From Sclerodactyla briareus (lineage: Eukaryota > Echinodermata > Holothuroidea > Dendrochirotida > Sclerodactylidae), in contig JAODTK010005878.1 in the NCBI GenBank assembly GCA_026419785.1, positions 1 to 64,000 of the forward strand: 64,000 nucleotides of DNA, given 5' to 3'. Positions 23,601-36,864 of this stretch are shown here, one piece after another. Numbering within the stretch: position 1 is the stretch's first letter; each line of letters opens with the position of its first letter. Under the pieces are notes generated by a model that saw only the letters and a program-made list of their open reading frames with translations, searched no databases and was not told where the DNA came from. A program made the translations under genes and the position numbers.

Positions 23601-24695
23601 GGCCTCATGTTATTATTGAATGTTTGAAGAAGATTTCTGTAATCTCTCTCATAAATCGAATTTCTCTCGACTTATTACGGTGTAACCACAATTCCGTGAT
23701 GCTATGTTTCGGGAGTGATACTGCATGTCACACAATCCTCGTGATGGAGGCATTTTTCAGTAATGCGACACCGACTTGCAGTTGATAATAAGACTTCCGT
23801 GGTGCGGCTATTTTTATACTCTCCCTTAAAGGGGAAGTGTCGCAATCACTTATCACAAAAACAGAAACTTCAACGTAGTGGCGTATCTTGTAAATGCACT
23901 GGTTATAGGTCTGGAACCAAGGGACGCAACGACCAGGGAGTGGGCAGAAGGACAGAGAGAGAGCGAGAGAAGGGGGGGGGGGGGGGTTGTGGTTCTTATT
24001 GTGAAGGGCCACTCCGACGTAGGGTTCTGCCCTGTATCTACTGGTGAAGCCGAATCCTACGCTATTCCGAGCCACAGATTAGGGGCTAATATCGGCTATT
24101 GCAAATTCACCCTGTGACGTCTCGAGTGGGGTCAATACAAACGTCTACTTTCAAAATCCCTGTATAAACAACGAGATGGGATCTGAATGACAAACTTGTG
24201 TCGCTGCGTGCCCGTTTTCCAACTCTTCACAAATGTATGAGGAGCCTAGATGGCCGAGACAAGGCTTCTCCGTCCACAAGGGCACTGATGCCATTGAATA
24301 TACATCACTTATATGTTATATGTCTATAGTTTATGACAATAGCCTAGAAATAGATATGTAGATTGATAGATAGATAAGTATTAGCCATTGATAAATATTT
24401 CAATGGAAATTGGATGAAAATAGGAGCTCAAACATAAACAATAGAACTAATAAGACATGAAGACATACATAAAAATGTAAACAATTCCTATGAACAGTAG
24501 AAGGATTTGTGAAAGAGTCTTAGCCTAAGGGTATCCATACTACTGCGTATAGGCTTAAGAGGAGTGAGTATTCAGAGGTTTTAAAGTGTAGCAAATATAC
24601 CATTATACACGATGAGAAACAGTAGCTAAACGTGAAGGCAACACTAGTACCAATCAGTGGGTATTATATGTGTTGTATATCTGTACGAGATCAGG
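23601..24695. other. No gene seen
   Basis: Includes a G run at 23970-23984 after a gagagag stretch, and a gatagatagata-like run near 24360. Open frames near 23500-24100 overlap on both strands and show no family motif. Confidence 0.45.
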
Positions 24696-24699
24696 ATGA

Positions 24700-25015
24700 T
24701 GACTATTTATCAGCTTTTTGACTCCTTGGATGTACGCAGCCTTTTACCAGAGGGCAAGAACTGGAAGCACTGATGAGCAGGATGTGAGTTATCATTCAGT
24801 CTACTTTCTTGAGGGCATGCTCCTGGTACAGGGAGTGGAGAGCTAGAGATGGAAGACCCGTACCAATAATAGCATTCCTAATTACTGCTTGCAATTTCCG
24901 GTGGTCACTCTGACGTACCCGACCAAACCAGACTAAAATGTTAGAAGTTAAAGTACAATGGTCACACAAACAACTTTTCATAATTTTGTTGGGAATGTTA
25001 TCAAAAGACACAAAT
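24700..25015 (-). mobile_element. LINE C-terminal fragment
   Basis: The minus strand reads ILVWFGRVRQSDHRKLQAV followed by IGTGLPSLA and a YQEHALKKVD block, then LPSGKRLR near 24.73 kb. This wording is typical of the end of ORF2 in a LINE group widespread in fishes and marine invertebrates (Rex- or L2-type). The remainder of the element is missing. Confidence 0.65.
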
Positions 25016-25865
25016 GGTCATTTAAATTGCTAAAATCTGACATCAAAATCAGTGAAAATGGGATGTTGTAACTGTACAGAGGGTCGCTCGTGATGTCACG
25101 AGGGACCTCTCTGCTAGATTGTGCCCATGCCACGAACTGTTCGTTTCCAACATTCCGCGTCCAAAAGATTGTTGAACTTAGCACGCTCGAAATTAAGCAC
25201 TGACCATAGAGCATAATTAGTTATATTATACTCTATGGCACTGACCATAGAGCATAATATAACTGCTAGAGCGCGCACTCACTTTAGACGCGCATGATGG
25301 CATGGAGGCCTAATAAGCTATGTACAAAGTTGCATTGCCGCCATCACCAGTCCGGGCAAAATTGACATTTGCCCGGACTTGGTTGCGTCTGCGTGAGGAA
25401 AGCGTTGTTTAACACGCTATATTATGTGCGAAATCCTATGGTTGGCCGGACGCAGAACTCTACTTTTTAGGACGCGCGCGCACCAATCTGCCTTGAATAT
25501 TCATAGGCTGCCATGCACAAACTGCAAATTTTATGATTCTAAATTGGACGTGAGCGGTAATATCAGGCTCTCCTGTTTAGTCTTTCTCGCAGCCACGCAG
25601 TCAACGTTTCATATCAGTGATTTAAAGACATGAAAGGTCGTGTTTTTTTCTTACAAATCAGGGCGTGCTGATCGTGTTTTCGGATGGACGTGAATGGCGG
25701 TCCCGGGAGCAGGTTGGTATGTTTAAAAACCAACCGAACTACCCCCACCCCACCTGCCAAAGATCATCTGATATCTGATTATCGAGAAGAGGAGGCAAGT
25801 TAACGTCGAAGCTCCTCCATCAATACAGTCAGAGTTTTAGGGACGGGATTAGCACTTTCTACAAT
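25016..25865. other. No gene seen; two small palindromes
   Basis: A perfect 12-base inverted repeat lies at 25349-25360 and 25368-25379 (AGTCCGGGCAAA facing TTTGCCCGGACT, 7-base loop). At 25205-25260 the words ccatagagcataat and attatactctatgg alternate in direct and inverted order. No gene is supported. Confidence 0.5.
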
Positions 25866-25869
25866 AACG

Positions 25870-26070
25870 CCACCTCTTGTGTAATGAATAATGGCTATAT
25901 TTATGAATATTTTAAATGTCCGCCAAGGTTGCCACTCAGCCCATATTTGATTATCATTTGTATTGAGCTTCTTACATCACTTATAAAGTCAAAAAGTAGC
26001 ATTAGAGGGATTACAGTGGGTGACACTGTTTTCAAAACTTCGCAGTATGCTGATGATATGGGGTCAAGTC
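25870..26070 (+). mobile_element. L1/Tx1-like LINE RT fragment
   Basis: The plus strand contains CPLSPYL-type wording (PPRLPLSPYLIIICIELL), IRGITVGDTVFKTSQYADD and preceding INNGYIYEYF. The order matches the RQGCPLSP...QYADD part of L1/Tx1-type reverse transcriptases. Only about 65 codons are present and the frame ends soon after YADD. Confidence 0.65.
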
Positions 26071-26585
26071 TTTACGGACAGTTCCTACCTTTCTATTTGG
26101 ACAGTTCTCCGAGTTTCGTTTCGTTTATTTGTTTTTTCCACAGTGAAGTTTTTTAACAATAACAGAGATATTCTGAAGAATACAAACGTGGAAGGAAGCG
26201 CACTACAAACCCTGGTGGGATTATCAAGAAGCAGTAAGCCTACACTCCCCAAAAAGTATACCAAAATCCAGTTTCTTTGCAAATCAGTAACATCAACATA
26301 TTTACATATACCCCCCTTCTTTACCCCACGTACACTTATTACTTATTACTGTACATGTGTACAGAGCTGTATTTTGGAGGCAATCTATTCCATATACAGG
26401 TATACCTGTACTTGAGACTGTTTTGACAGCGATATGATCAGTAAAATGATGGATGCAAGTCCGTAGCTTGTCTAGTACCGGTGCTGTAGTTGTGAAAGAA
26501 TCGTTTTGTTTATAGAATGAAATGAAAACTTTTAGGAAGGAGTCCATTCAAGCAGCGGTAGGTGAACGTAGCAATTTTGAAGTGA
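26071..26585. other. Probable LINE debris; no gene seen
   Basis: Open frames on both strands here carry no motif I can place. The position between two LINE fragments suggests trailer sequence of one of them. Confidence 0.35.
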
Positions 26586-26589
26586 CCAT

Positions 26590-28390
26590 ATCATTCAATT
26601 TTAGAAGATTTAGAGAAGAGAAGTGTTTGCACGTGGTAAGGCTACAGTACTATTCCGTATTGTTCGATTCTGAAGAGTAGCATGGTTTCAAACGCCTATT
26701 ACTGGTGCCTGACCATATAGTTGAGCAATAATACAAATGTGGGTAGATCAAGCTGAGATAAATAATCCTCAATATTTGACGTGGTAAGACGTATTTTTAT
26801 TTGGAGATTACACAAATCTCCGGCCTTAGCCACTTGCTTCTTCATAAAAGAAATACCGGTATGCTCACTCCAGGTCAAATTTTAGTCAATGGCTACACCA
26901 AGGAATTTTATAGAATCAAACCCTGCAGAGGGTCTTACCATTCATCATTATATATTATAATTTGGGTTTCTAGAATTGAATGCCATGTATTTGTTTTTTC
27001 CACATTAAGGGAAAGTTTATTTACTGCAGTATATTTTTGCAACTCCTCACAGACAAGACTTCCCAGATGTGTAGCATTGTCTCCAGTGAAAAATATGTTA
27101 GTATCGTCAGCAAAGAGAACCATTGAACATTTATTTGATACCATTGCTATATCATTCACCTATAATATGAACAATAAGGGTCCCAGTATGGAACTCTGTG
27201 GCACACCACACTTCATGGTGAGAGGAGTTTAGAACTTCCATTAAGAATGGTATACTGCTTCCTATTTGATAAGTAACTAGCAAACCAAGAATTTGCAGTG
27301 TCACGGATTCCCTACTTGGACAATTGGCCAATAAATGCCATGGATCAATGATCAAAGCTTATACATATCTAAAAACACAACAATGGCATGTCCTTTTTAC
27401 GATCCAATGCTCTACAATCTGTTAAGGCCATCTCTGTCGACGGAAATTCCAGGACGGAAACCATACTGATTTTTCACTCAATAGGTCGTTATCTCAAGAA
27501 ATTATACAGACCGTTGAACATAATCCGTTCCCATAATTTTGAAAAACACGACGGAAGAGCGATGGAACTCTCCTATACTACATTCCCCTTCTCTCTTGAG
27601 CTGATTTGGGAAAACCCAGATGTGAATGATAAATTGAAAATATTGTCAGTGGCTTCAAGAAAATGGAATATTTTTTGTTTGATTATGTCAGGTTTAAAAA
27701 GGTCGAATCCAGCACTTTTATTTGACTTCATGATTTGATGAAACTTTGTTCACTTCCGGAAAGAAACATGAGGCATGATTCTACATACTATATGGCCTAT
27801 TGGCATAGATCGTTTGTTGTTGAAATTTTCGGCTAGTGAGGCCCGTATGTTCACACTTTGTTGAACTCATTCGCTTTAAGATGGTCACATTAATACCCGT
27901 GGTCACTGTTGCGATACTGTCAGGATATTTAGCTGGTTTGTTTCCTCCTACGAAATTATTTTATTACACTCCAAGTGCCGGGTGCCGAATTTCCCTTATT
28001 ATTATCAAACATTCGTATAATACTGCTTTCTTTGAGATACGTAGTAATATGATTCAATTTATTTCCTATACTAGAAGTATTTCTTTTTATTCGATTGATG
28101 ATTTTTATACAACTTATTTTTGCCTGATAGATTTCAAGAGTCCAGTATCTACCATGGTGATGTTTTGGTACTCACTTTTTTCCTCTTAGTATCGAGCATT
28201 TTTCTTCTGCTGCCGGTCTTGTAGATCAATATTAATATCTGATCTTTTCCTGCCTGGTTCGTTTGCCTCTCAAAACTGTTATTTGAACACTTTGAATTTG
28301 AAAAGCTGTGCTGATTCCATGAAGTATTTAGTATTACCGTTTCACCTCTGAGGAGAGTTTTCAAGTTGAATATCAGCAAAAGTGTATCAC
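26590..28390 (-). mobile_element. CR1-like LINE, decayed ORF2
   Basis: Minus-strand pieces follow in ORF2 order: a linker with KTSPW and DQILILIYKTGSRRK (28.2-28.3 kb), a block NKSAGFD-like (about 27.7 kb), CFSKLWERIMFNGLYNFL (about 27.5 kb), then GIRDTANSWFASYLSNRKQY (about 27.3 kb). The catalytic-region segment VLFADDTNIFFTGDNATHLG follows (about 27.1 kb), and a trailing KLSLNVEKTN block. Frame changes and stops separate the pieces. The plus-strand frame at 27836-28189 is antisense to this element. Confidence 0.75.
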
Positions 28391-29815
28391 GGATAAGATC
28401 TGATTTTCAGTTGGTCACATCGGGACCTGATACTTATTGGAAAAGTAATCATCCTTGAGACATTTGCAACTCCATTGTTAGTTCACGGGTGGCGGCTCTT
28501 TACCAGTATTTCCAGCAACCATTTTTTAGACCCGCACTGTGGAAGAGTGACGGCGACGTTCGCATGACGTCACATGGACACTTTCGCTTCGATGTCAATT
28601 CCGATATGTCGATACCGGACATTAAATCGTCAACAATGACACTATGATGCAAATTTGTTTCAATATACTGCGAGACGATTCTTTCCGTTGAGGATTGTAA
28701 ACGCACTCGTCCTTTGTTCGCCGGTGTGGCGGGACGATTATGCATTTTCGATGTTCATTTTCGTTTAGTATCAACTGGCCACAAGCGAAAGCGTCGATTG
28801 TCCGACTTACTTCGAAACAGTCTAAGAAGTGCGGTTTGATGACGATATGGTATATAGTCACTATGGAGATGTTCAATGTTCCAGTATATACCGTGGCACT
28901 ATTTTATGATATGTTTCCCGCGACGGTGTCGTTTGCATGGCGCACAGGTTGACGAGGGGGGGGTAGTGGGGGGGGTGGGGGGCGACAAGAACCCAGAACA
29001 TGTCCCCCCCACTTTCAAAAGTGGGGGGGATATACATCGGTTTGGCCCCCCCCACCTTTCCTGACCGTGATAAAGAAATAAGATGCACATGTCCAATATG
29101 TATCACTCTAAAACTGATTTCAATTTTCTTCTAACCAAACATAGTCGCGTTGGAAATTGTCTTAAGTCCTAATTTCCAGGTGCTACCCCAGGCGAAGATC
29201 TGCACCCGACTAAGGCTGAATTGGAAGGATTACCCATGTTTCAGATCGGAATAGCCAAAGTGCATAATTTATCAGTGTTTTCGGGGGCTGCGCAAAATGG
29301 CGTAATAAGTTTCTTTCTTCCAGGCGTTGTGGGTAAATCTGCGATTTTCAAGTGCTTCGAATTCCTTTCGTTCACTCGATTATTTCAGAAGCTTTTGGGG
29401 CAGACTGCTCCCACCCCCCCCCCCCCCCAATTTTTCTGACATGAAAAAATCGCGGAAAATTTGGGAATAGGCAAGGTGTGTTTGTTTTTTTGCGCAGGAC
29501 TTTTTTTTTGCGATAGAATGCCCTGAAACAGCATTTTTTTTCGCGTGCGCATTCGCGCGCGCCAGTAGTTACCAGTGCCTGAACTTTAAAATTTGGGTCA
29601 AATTTTTCTGCTCCAGTGGAGTGTTCCCGTACGCCTAGGGCTTTTCCCTTCGATCCCCACCAGAGACCGTTCGTCGAACCCATTTATCCCACGCAAACAA
29701 AGCCATAAGTAGGAAAGATGATACAAAAAAAAAATACCTGTTGATTCTCTTAAATCATACTTAGATGCACTGACAACTTTTTGTCCGTCTTTCACGTCGA
29801 ATCACACACAGTGTA
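28391..29815. other. No gene seen; G/C-run block
   Basis: At 28955-29065 lie several G and C runs around a palindrome centred near 29015 (ccccccactttc facing aaagtgggggg), resembling a hAT-type MITE remnant. A C run lies at 29414-29428. Frames in this stretch are not supported as genes. Confidence 0.45.
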
Positions 29816-29819
29816 GATG

Positions 29820-29985
29820 TATGCTATTGAGCCTGGCAGATGCCGTTTCCGTCGATCTTGAGGTTATGAAAATCTGAAATTTTTTGGCACGCTCCGCGCT
29901 AACCGTTGGTGGCGCTCCCCTTAGATGGTCAGTGCAAACGATATCCCCCCCACTTTCAACGCCCGACGCCCCTGGTGTGTTGAAT
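29820..29985 (+). repeat. Unnamed G/C-run repeat (family C), copy 1
   Basis: Shares tgccgtttcc, an aaatttttt-like word, cgcgctaacc, tggtggcgctc, cttagat and a final C run with copy 2 at 36865-37055, and inverted with copy 3 at 49985-50115. It is non-coding and probably a MITE. Termini are not resolved. Confidence 0.6.
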
Positions 29986-32225
29986 ATTCGTAAACAAGCA
30001 TTCTAGACTGGTGGCGTTCACAAGGGTTCCAGACTGTGTCGAGCTTCAGAACTCAAAGACCTTTGACCTGACGCAAAACACAGTATGAGCTTGATTCCTC
30101 AGGTCAGTCCATGCTGATTTTGAAAGCGAGGTTAAACACATACATACCTACCCGCACACACAGATACACCCCGCGAGTGAAAAAAAAAACAACCACACAC
30201 ACACGCACGGATACACCATATTCACACATATCAGAGTCAATGTGGAATTCCAACAACTACATAATATGTCTTTTTGACAGGTGATATCCATTGGTCGTGG
30301 GGATCTTTAACTATTTCACCCTGCTACTTGAAGCCACTGTCCCCGCCCTCCGTTACAAAACTACGCCTTTGCCGGATTCTTTCTAAGCTGCAATTGCACT
30401 CGCTATTAGTAACCCAATAACCTGTATCCGAAAATAAATAAATAAAACGACACAGTCACTCTTATCTATCTGGAATAACCTACAACAGATTATTAGGTGT
30501 GAGCGAGATAAAGGAGATGACCTCCACACCCAACACTGAATGCTGCACCTGTGATTTTCACGCCGAGATGAGTTTTCGCGAGGAAGTTTACCCAGTACAG
30601 TAACCCTTTCAAACCCCTATTACCCAAATGGAACATCTAGCAACAGCTGTCAATCAAAGCGCCTTTTTTGAGTCATATGAAATCCGGTCAGCCGAGTAAA
30701 CCTGTACACGTAATAGACGCAGACAACACAGAAAAAAAAAAGAAACCACCACCTCGTTGACCCTAAAATCTACGCTGGGCATCATTGATTGTCTTACCAC
30801 TTGAACCCACATGGAGCGATTGTTCAACATGACGTCACGGGGTTGTCCTCACGGAGGCTGTTAAATTTTTTGTACCTCTAAACTAACTGCAGCTACAACT
30901 ATAATCATCGTTCTAGCTACATACAATTTCCTCCGCTAGTTTTATCCATCATATTGACTAGATGCAACAAGCCACTAGATTATTAACGGCTGAATACCGA
31001 AGAATTCAGAATAGATATACTAAGATGCAACTACATCCTGGTAGTGACCACAAGTATAGAGTCGTCAATTCACAGCGATCCGTATCATCAGAGGGATTTT
31101 ATTATCCTGTCAACCTCTTCGGAGGTTGATGCGGAATGATGATGAGCCATTAGTGAGTAACTCGATTTTACTCATGAAGAGGGGCATTTTGTGACGGCAT
31201 CCTCCAGCTCTGTCTGACTTTTCTGATCGATCACCTTAGTAAAGTAAGCGAGCGGCCGTTAAGTACGATTCCGATAATTTATATCGTATGCAGTGTTCAC
31301 ACTAGTAACGATGGAAAAAATCTTTTCCGACAAAATTTAAGAGTGAAAGTGGTGGGAGCCGAGTTGAAAAAATAGAAGTTTTTTTTCTTCGTTACCTCGA
31401 CGGTTAGCTTGGTCGGAAGAGTTTTGAATCACGAGAATTGAGTTCCAAATTAATTTGTGAGCCTGTGTCTCTTTCAGTACTGATGGTGCGGTAGAAATGG
31501 TTCATTGACCCATTTTGAAGGAATCAGCAAAACCCTTTACCACGCAGAATCATTTGAAAACATTGTGGTGCCTTTCTACGAGCTGCTAATATTTGAACAG
31601 GCATGAAATGCAACATTCATTAATTTGGGCGCACCCGAGAGTCGTCATTACTTGTGCGCCCATTCGGACTTTATACTATACTGAATGAAAAGGTATGCAT
31701 GGCTAATACTGCTCTCCTACCTGCCACCACGCATCACTGACACTAAATTACGAATTTCTTGTTTGGGCGTTGGCTCGATAAGACCAGAACCCTACCTGCT
31801 TATTCCCTATATGTTTCCCGTTCCACCCCTTTTGTTCCTCTTCATATTTACCCCGCAACCTTCGTCCCGTCAGGCGCGGCGCCAACCACACCCATTGTGG
31901 GGAGCGGGGCGCACATAATTGTCCGCATGAGCAGTAACCTTCGAAACGTAATTTAGGGTATCCAAGGTTTTGCAGTGAAATTAAGTATCAACTTTACAGG
32001 TTTTCGTGTAGGGCTCGGAGGTCGAATATAATCCTGACCGACCACCTCTTCCCCCACCCCCACCTCCACCTTCCTGCCTATATCCTACTCATTTGTCTTC
32101 CTCATGATATCTGGTGGAGGCCAACACACCACGCCCCCATATACTGTCACTGGTCGCGCTTAAGTGTAATGATGAACGGCATTTCGAATGTAATCGAGCT
32201 AAAACCATGGTTTTTTCATGCGCTT
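29986..32225. other. No gene seen
   Basis: A cacaca-rich stretch lies near 30185-30210. Otherwise the DNA shows no motif, exon or repeat I can support. Confidence 0.5.
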
Positions 32226-32227
32226 TG

Positions 32228-32410
32228 CAGTAGGCGTACCCATAGGTGGTGGGGAGTGTGGGGTCAACCCCCTCTACCTCTACTTGACCCATATATGTGT
32301 TTATTGCCCATGAATTTTAAGTTATTTGCCAATAGGGAGGGTGGGGCTAATAATAAGAGCGCACATCCTTTGGGTCACGACCTCAACCCCTCCCTCCCTC
32401 ACCCATGTCA
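32228..32410 (+). mobile_element. hAT-type MITE (family A), copy 3, truncated
   Basis: Begins CAGTAGGCGTACCCA and follows family A through ttgacccatat, tttgccaatagggaggg, gagcgcac and gggtcacgacctcaacccc. The right terminus is missing. Confidence 0.6.
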
Positions 32411-33505
32411 AATTACTTGTAGAACACGGACGCCTCGTATTCCTTATGTGGTTGCAACTTAAAAGAAGCATCCTACCTCGGCTTCGCTTCCTTCCCTGTA
32501 TAATCCCCCAACAACTCCATCTAGCCTTCTATTTTATCGCCATTAAACCCACTTTCCATGCCAACTGTCGCCCATTATCACTTTCGCGTTCCATAGGCTT
32601 TGCCTATTACAGAATTTATCATTGCATCGCGCGCAATTAATCGATACTTCATCGGATGGAGTGTTAAAACACTATGCGATAGATATTCGTACGATATTTC
32701 TCTCTCGGACGTTCATTAAGGCCTGTTCACAACGATACGAATACTTTTATCGGACGTCGAGTGAAAATATTTTAACTTTTATCGCACAATGGTTATCGGA
32801 TTCGATTAATTGCGCAATGCGTGCGTATAAACTTGCGCAATCAGCAAGGGAGTAGTATTGAACACCAACCGGGTATATTGGAGATGTTTGGCGTGGAAAG
32901 TGGGGTTTGGTGATAAAAATCAGGGGTTTTGATGAAGGTATTGGGGGCAGGAACGTATCCGGGGCAGCTGGCATCTGAGTGAGCTGCTCGGCCCTATTGC
33001 GCATACATAAGTTACATACAAAACATGCTCTTAATGGAATCCATAATGCCCTCCTCATATCGTATGGGCTATTGATGGCATGAAGGACTGGGGGTGTTGC
33101 GTCTGGAGTACACCAAGGATATTTAAATGCCAAAGGCAACGTATGGGTTGATAGTGAGGGGCTGTGGAGGAGCTCGTGCTGTGCCGTTGGAAATGGAGAA
33201 GGCGATATAACATTTCCGGTGGGGCTCGATCGAAACACTGACGTCTTGACGGGAACTTCACCCTAACCATCATGTGAAGATTAAGGCAGTGTGTTTGACA
33301 AGGCATGTCTCCTGAAATGATTTACGCCACCCACGTGCTAAAATGGGTACTTGTGAGGTGACGGTGAAGTGTATGGAGCGCGTATGGGGGCTGTGATATT
33401 GGAAGTCCCGGGTGACAGGTGAAGTGAATGTACTGCAAGGGTGCGTTGGGAGAGAAACTAGCAAGAGGTGCGTGCCGTATGGTACGGGTGGTACAAGTCA
33501 ATGAT
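32411..33505. other. No gene seen
   Basis: A minus-strand frame of 163 codons at 32747-33238 is the longest but one in the window, yet it is proline/serine-rich with no domain, and overlaps a plus-strand frame. I see no splice context. A tattaattgcgcaatgcg-rich stretch near 32630-32840 looks repeat-like. Confidence 0.4.
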
Positions 33506-33514
33506 GATCAGGGG

Positions 33515-33660
33515 TAATAAAGCGCTTTGAGCAAGTCTCGAGAAAAGATATTTTTCATTATTATTATTTTATTATCATTATTTTAATATGATATTATTAT
33601 TATTATTATTATGATATTATTATATTATTATTATTATATATTATTATTATTATTATAACG
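33515..33660 (+). repeat. SINE-like 3' end plus ATT microsatellite
   Basis: The word aataaagcgctttgagcaag resembles the 3' end of the SINE at 44862-45168 and is followed by about 100 bases of ATT/ATTATT repeats (33553-33657). Only the end of a SINE copy seems to be present. Confidence 0.55.
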
Positions 33661-33739
33661 CCTAGTAATAATGCTTCTTGGTTAGTGAGGAAAGTAGCAC
33701 GGCACACGGGTGGATCCATAGGCTAAGTACATCTTGTTC

Positions 33740-34110
33740 TGAGCAGAGTTAACTGTGCTTTAGGCTCAATCGGGCTTCCAGTCTTCCATACTCTAGTGAG
33801 GCGTGGATGCTCATGTTGAACTGAGGCCGAGACTAAATGTTCCTTGGCTACCCCACTTCGGCCGTATCCTTTTATACCGCTGTTAAGACTGGAGTCCAAC
33901 GACGGGTCCTGGCGGCGGGGATGGTGAGGTCCGCAGCCTTATTCGTGATCGTCAATGCGTCTCTTCTTCTTCCTGCTCTTTGGGCATATGCGCGCTTCCC
34001 ATGGAAATCCGTCCCACGTGTTCAGTGTCCACGCTCCGTTGTTGTGTGCCGTCCGCCAGGGCGGCCACGTAGCTCATTGTTTGCACTGCGCGGTACTTTC
34101 GAAAGTGGCT
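33740..34110 (+). mobile_element. RTE-like LINE, 3' coding end (fragment)
   Basis: Plus-strand frames carry LPVLPYSSEAWML, LRPRLNVPWL, a segment like RVLAAGMVR, then AYARFPWKSVPRVQCPRS and CRPPGRPRSS. These correspond to the YGSEAWTL...GHVARFP...RPRGRPR blocks at the end of the RTE-like ORF seen at 21441-23600. Frame changes occur between blocks. Confidence 0.65.
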
Positions 34111-34890
34111 TCTTTGAAATAGTTTCTATAACACTATTTCACGCTCCTTAACCGATACTAGATAAAGACAACATGCTACGACTTGTTCGAGATTACAATT
34201 CGTTGATTGATGATATTCGAAAGTTGCCGACCAAGCTATTCCACAACCGCCTGATACGACCGCGAGATTTGTAAGGCAATCATAGAGCAATCTCATTTAC
34301 CTAGACGGAGGATCGGCTCTGTATTGATTTGCAGCAATTTTGAGAGTCGTTGAATGTGGGAGAGACACCCAAGAGGTCGGAGCTTCCACAAAAAATTTCT
34401 ATTGCGATACAAAAAAACACCCACTCTTTTCCTCGTGTGGGAAAGTGGCTGCACGTGAAAACCTGCATACCTCCACCTCCGCTGACATAATTACTTGAAC
34501 ACGAGTGTTCCCTCTGTCTAAGCCTGGTTTGACAGTGTTATACATTGGACCGGAAAACTTTATCATTCTAAGGTAATCAAATGTCATTAAAGGCTGATAT
34601 GCATACATCACGCAATATAAAACAGTCAATCCGCACGTACCATGATACTGGGGCAAAATCCTTGTGTCATTCTTTTTCTAGTCTGCATGCCCACCAGAAT
34701 TTGTAACAACCCCAGTATCACGTCACCGGACTGGTTTATATTTAGACAAGTGTGGGTTCCAAAGTCCGCTCGTTCAAGTGGAAATCATATCGCCTATAAT
34801 AAAAAAAAATACCGGCAATGATTCTGGACAGGAATCTTTTCTTGATAATACTTCTTGCCGTCTTATGACCACTTATAACCACTTGTTAAA
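34111..34890. other. No gene seen
   Basis: Short frames only; no motif or repeat supported. Confidence 0.45.
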
Positions 34891-34894
34891 AACT

Positions 34895-35472
34895 TAAAAA
34901 CTGAAATTGAGTGATCAAAACGACAATTTTTATTGTGGAACAATCTGGTTGACGTATCCGGCAGACTGGCTCTCTGTGGCGAATAAAATCTTTCATGATA
35001 TCCACCTGAGATATCGCATGCTTCAAGTTTGTCCTCACTACTTTGAAGTGCTGTCAATATGGTCTACAAGGCTCTTAACGATCTGTTGCGTCAATATATT
35101 GCCGATTTCCGTTTCACCACTAGGTCCACACGTAATGGTGTATTTCTTGAGGGCGGAAGCACTCATTACTATATGAATAATCTCTCCTATGTTGCTGCCA
35201 AATATCGAAACGAATTGTCCATTTAATGTATGAATGACAATACCATATTTTAGAAGTCTCATCAAACAATCTTACTGAATGCTGTAGTCCGTATGCTTGT
35301 AATGCTTTAGTCAAGTTTCGTTTCCTTCATTGTTTGCCTTTTCTTTTTATTGGGGGCATTCGTGGTTCCAGTGTTTGTTGAACTTTTGTATCAGTTGATG
35401 CATACTTCTTTTTGTTCTTTGTTTACCTGTTCCATTGTATTTCAATTGTCAAAAAGAATTTAAAAAAAAAAA
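34895..35472 (+). mobile_element. CR1/L2-type LINE 3' end with poly-A
   Basis: The frame starting near 35057 reads MVYKALNDLLRQYIADF, then TRSTRNG, and HYYMNNLSYVAAKYRNELS. This order (Y..L.G..PQYI, TRST, SF.Y....WN.LP) is the usual C-terminus of CR1/L2/Jockey-group ORF2. A pyrimidine-rich trailer ends in a run of 11 A at 35461-35471, consistent with target-primed insertion. The minus-strand frames at 34863-35314 are antisense to it. Confidence 0.65.
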
Positions 35473-35639
35473 TGGCGGGAATCCAACTCTCTCACCTCTA
35501 AGCGCGAATACTGATATGGGGTGTTCCGAAATAAGAGGCTAAAGTAATATCTTCTGTTTGGCAGACTTGTGGAATAAGTAATATTGGTCTGGAGAGTATC
35601 TGCACAATGTTCGTTGAACCTTAGACTGCCAGTGAGTGT

Positions 35640-35775
35640 ACCCAGTGGCGGCGGAACCGGGGGGGGGGGGGGGCTTGTGGGTGGGGGGCTCAGCCCCCCC
35701 TCCCCATTGAAAAAGATGAGGGGCAACGCTTGTTTAGCCCCCCCCCCAATATTTGCGGAGTGTTCAGAAAACATT
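35640..35775 (+). mobile_element. hAT-like G/C-run element fragment
   Basis: Starts CAGTGGCGGCGGAACCGG, a hAT-type terminus, followed by a G run, a facing ctcagcccccc block and a C run near 35740. The right terminus is not found. It is non-coding. Confidence 0.5.
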
Positions 35776-36860
35776 CAACGTATGTATTAATTGCCATCGC
35801 CTAATTGTTTAAATTAATATTTCAACATTTCTAGGAATACTCCGTGAATAGTGACAATCAATTTAAGCACTCTGGAGGCTATTTATAGCATATAGTCATC
35901 TTTTAGTTGCATCTTGCGGTCCCGTAATGGCCGTAATGTGATACTCGTGAGCGGAAGGCCTGTACCGTCTCGTGCGCGTCGCGTCGGTTTGACATATTCA
36001 ATGTTTCTGCATTCCTCACGCAATGTACAATAACTGTAGCCTTTGTACACACAAATAGTCTAATATGCCACATTATGTACCATAGCCCGTTGGTAATCTT
36101 GTTTCACAGGCAACCCATCAAATCGAATCAATCGAGGTGCGATGCTGTCAGGACGTAAGCCTCTTACTTACTACTGAAAATGACCTAGTCGTGGCATTAA
36201 AATGAATTGAACAATTGTACACTTCGGTGTAATATGGCTACGGCATTATAAACAAAGTGGTGCAGTATTATTTCATTGTATTTATTTCGCTGGTAATATG
36301 ACTTGTCACGTGATTAACGAAGGATGAAAATATTTCGAATTAATTCAAGACAAAACATGTTCCTATTCAGCATGTGCTTCATGCTTCATTATTCAGATGA
36401 GTTAAGAATATGTAAACATTAAGTAACTATTATGAAAAGTATCCATTTTGGAAAATGGTATGTAGTTGATGTACGGTAAGTTGGTAGGCTATATTTCAGC
36501 AAAAGAGCATACCAAATTTAAAGAATAAAAAATTCGGTGGGATCACCCTCATCCACGCCAGTGTAAGGATTACTTTGGTCGATCAATCTTCAGATTTTGC
36601 AATTTCGAATGTTGGTTTAACATTAGCGTAAGTATATGCACATGGGCATAGCTATACATTCACGGAAACGACAGCGCTTCTCAACCTGTCAACACGTAGC
36701 ATACTTAGAAAGAATGTTTTAAATGTAGATAAGGATGATCGAATGAATCCTTGTACGGAGTGACCATTTATTCATTCAACTTGTATTAAGACTTATATTC
36801 AAATTGCATTTTTTTTCTGATTTGTTCTGGATATTCATGCAATTTCAACATGAGACCTGT
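35776..36860. other. No gene seen
   Basis: A/T-rich DNA without supported frames or repeats. Confidence 0.5.
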
Positions 36861-36864
36861 ACTT

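Noticed and set aside
27836-28189. 117-codon plus-strand frame
   Set aside because: It lies antisense to the CR1-like LINE on the minus strand and has no domain.
28731-28960. Possible small secreted peptide frames near 28.8 kb
   Set aside because: No signal-peptide core, no cysteine framework, no splice or promoter context.
32747-33238. 163-codon minus-strand frame
   Set aside because: Proline/serine-rich, no domain, no start or splice context, and overlapped by another frame on the other strand.
35038-35265. Minus-strand frame of about 75 codons with protein-like composition
   Set aside because: It is antisense to a plus-strand LINE C-terminus (MVYKALNDLLRQYIADF) that ends in poly-A, which explains the region better.
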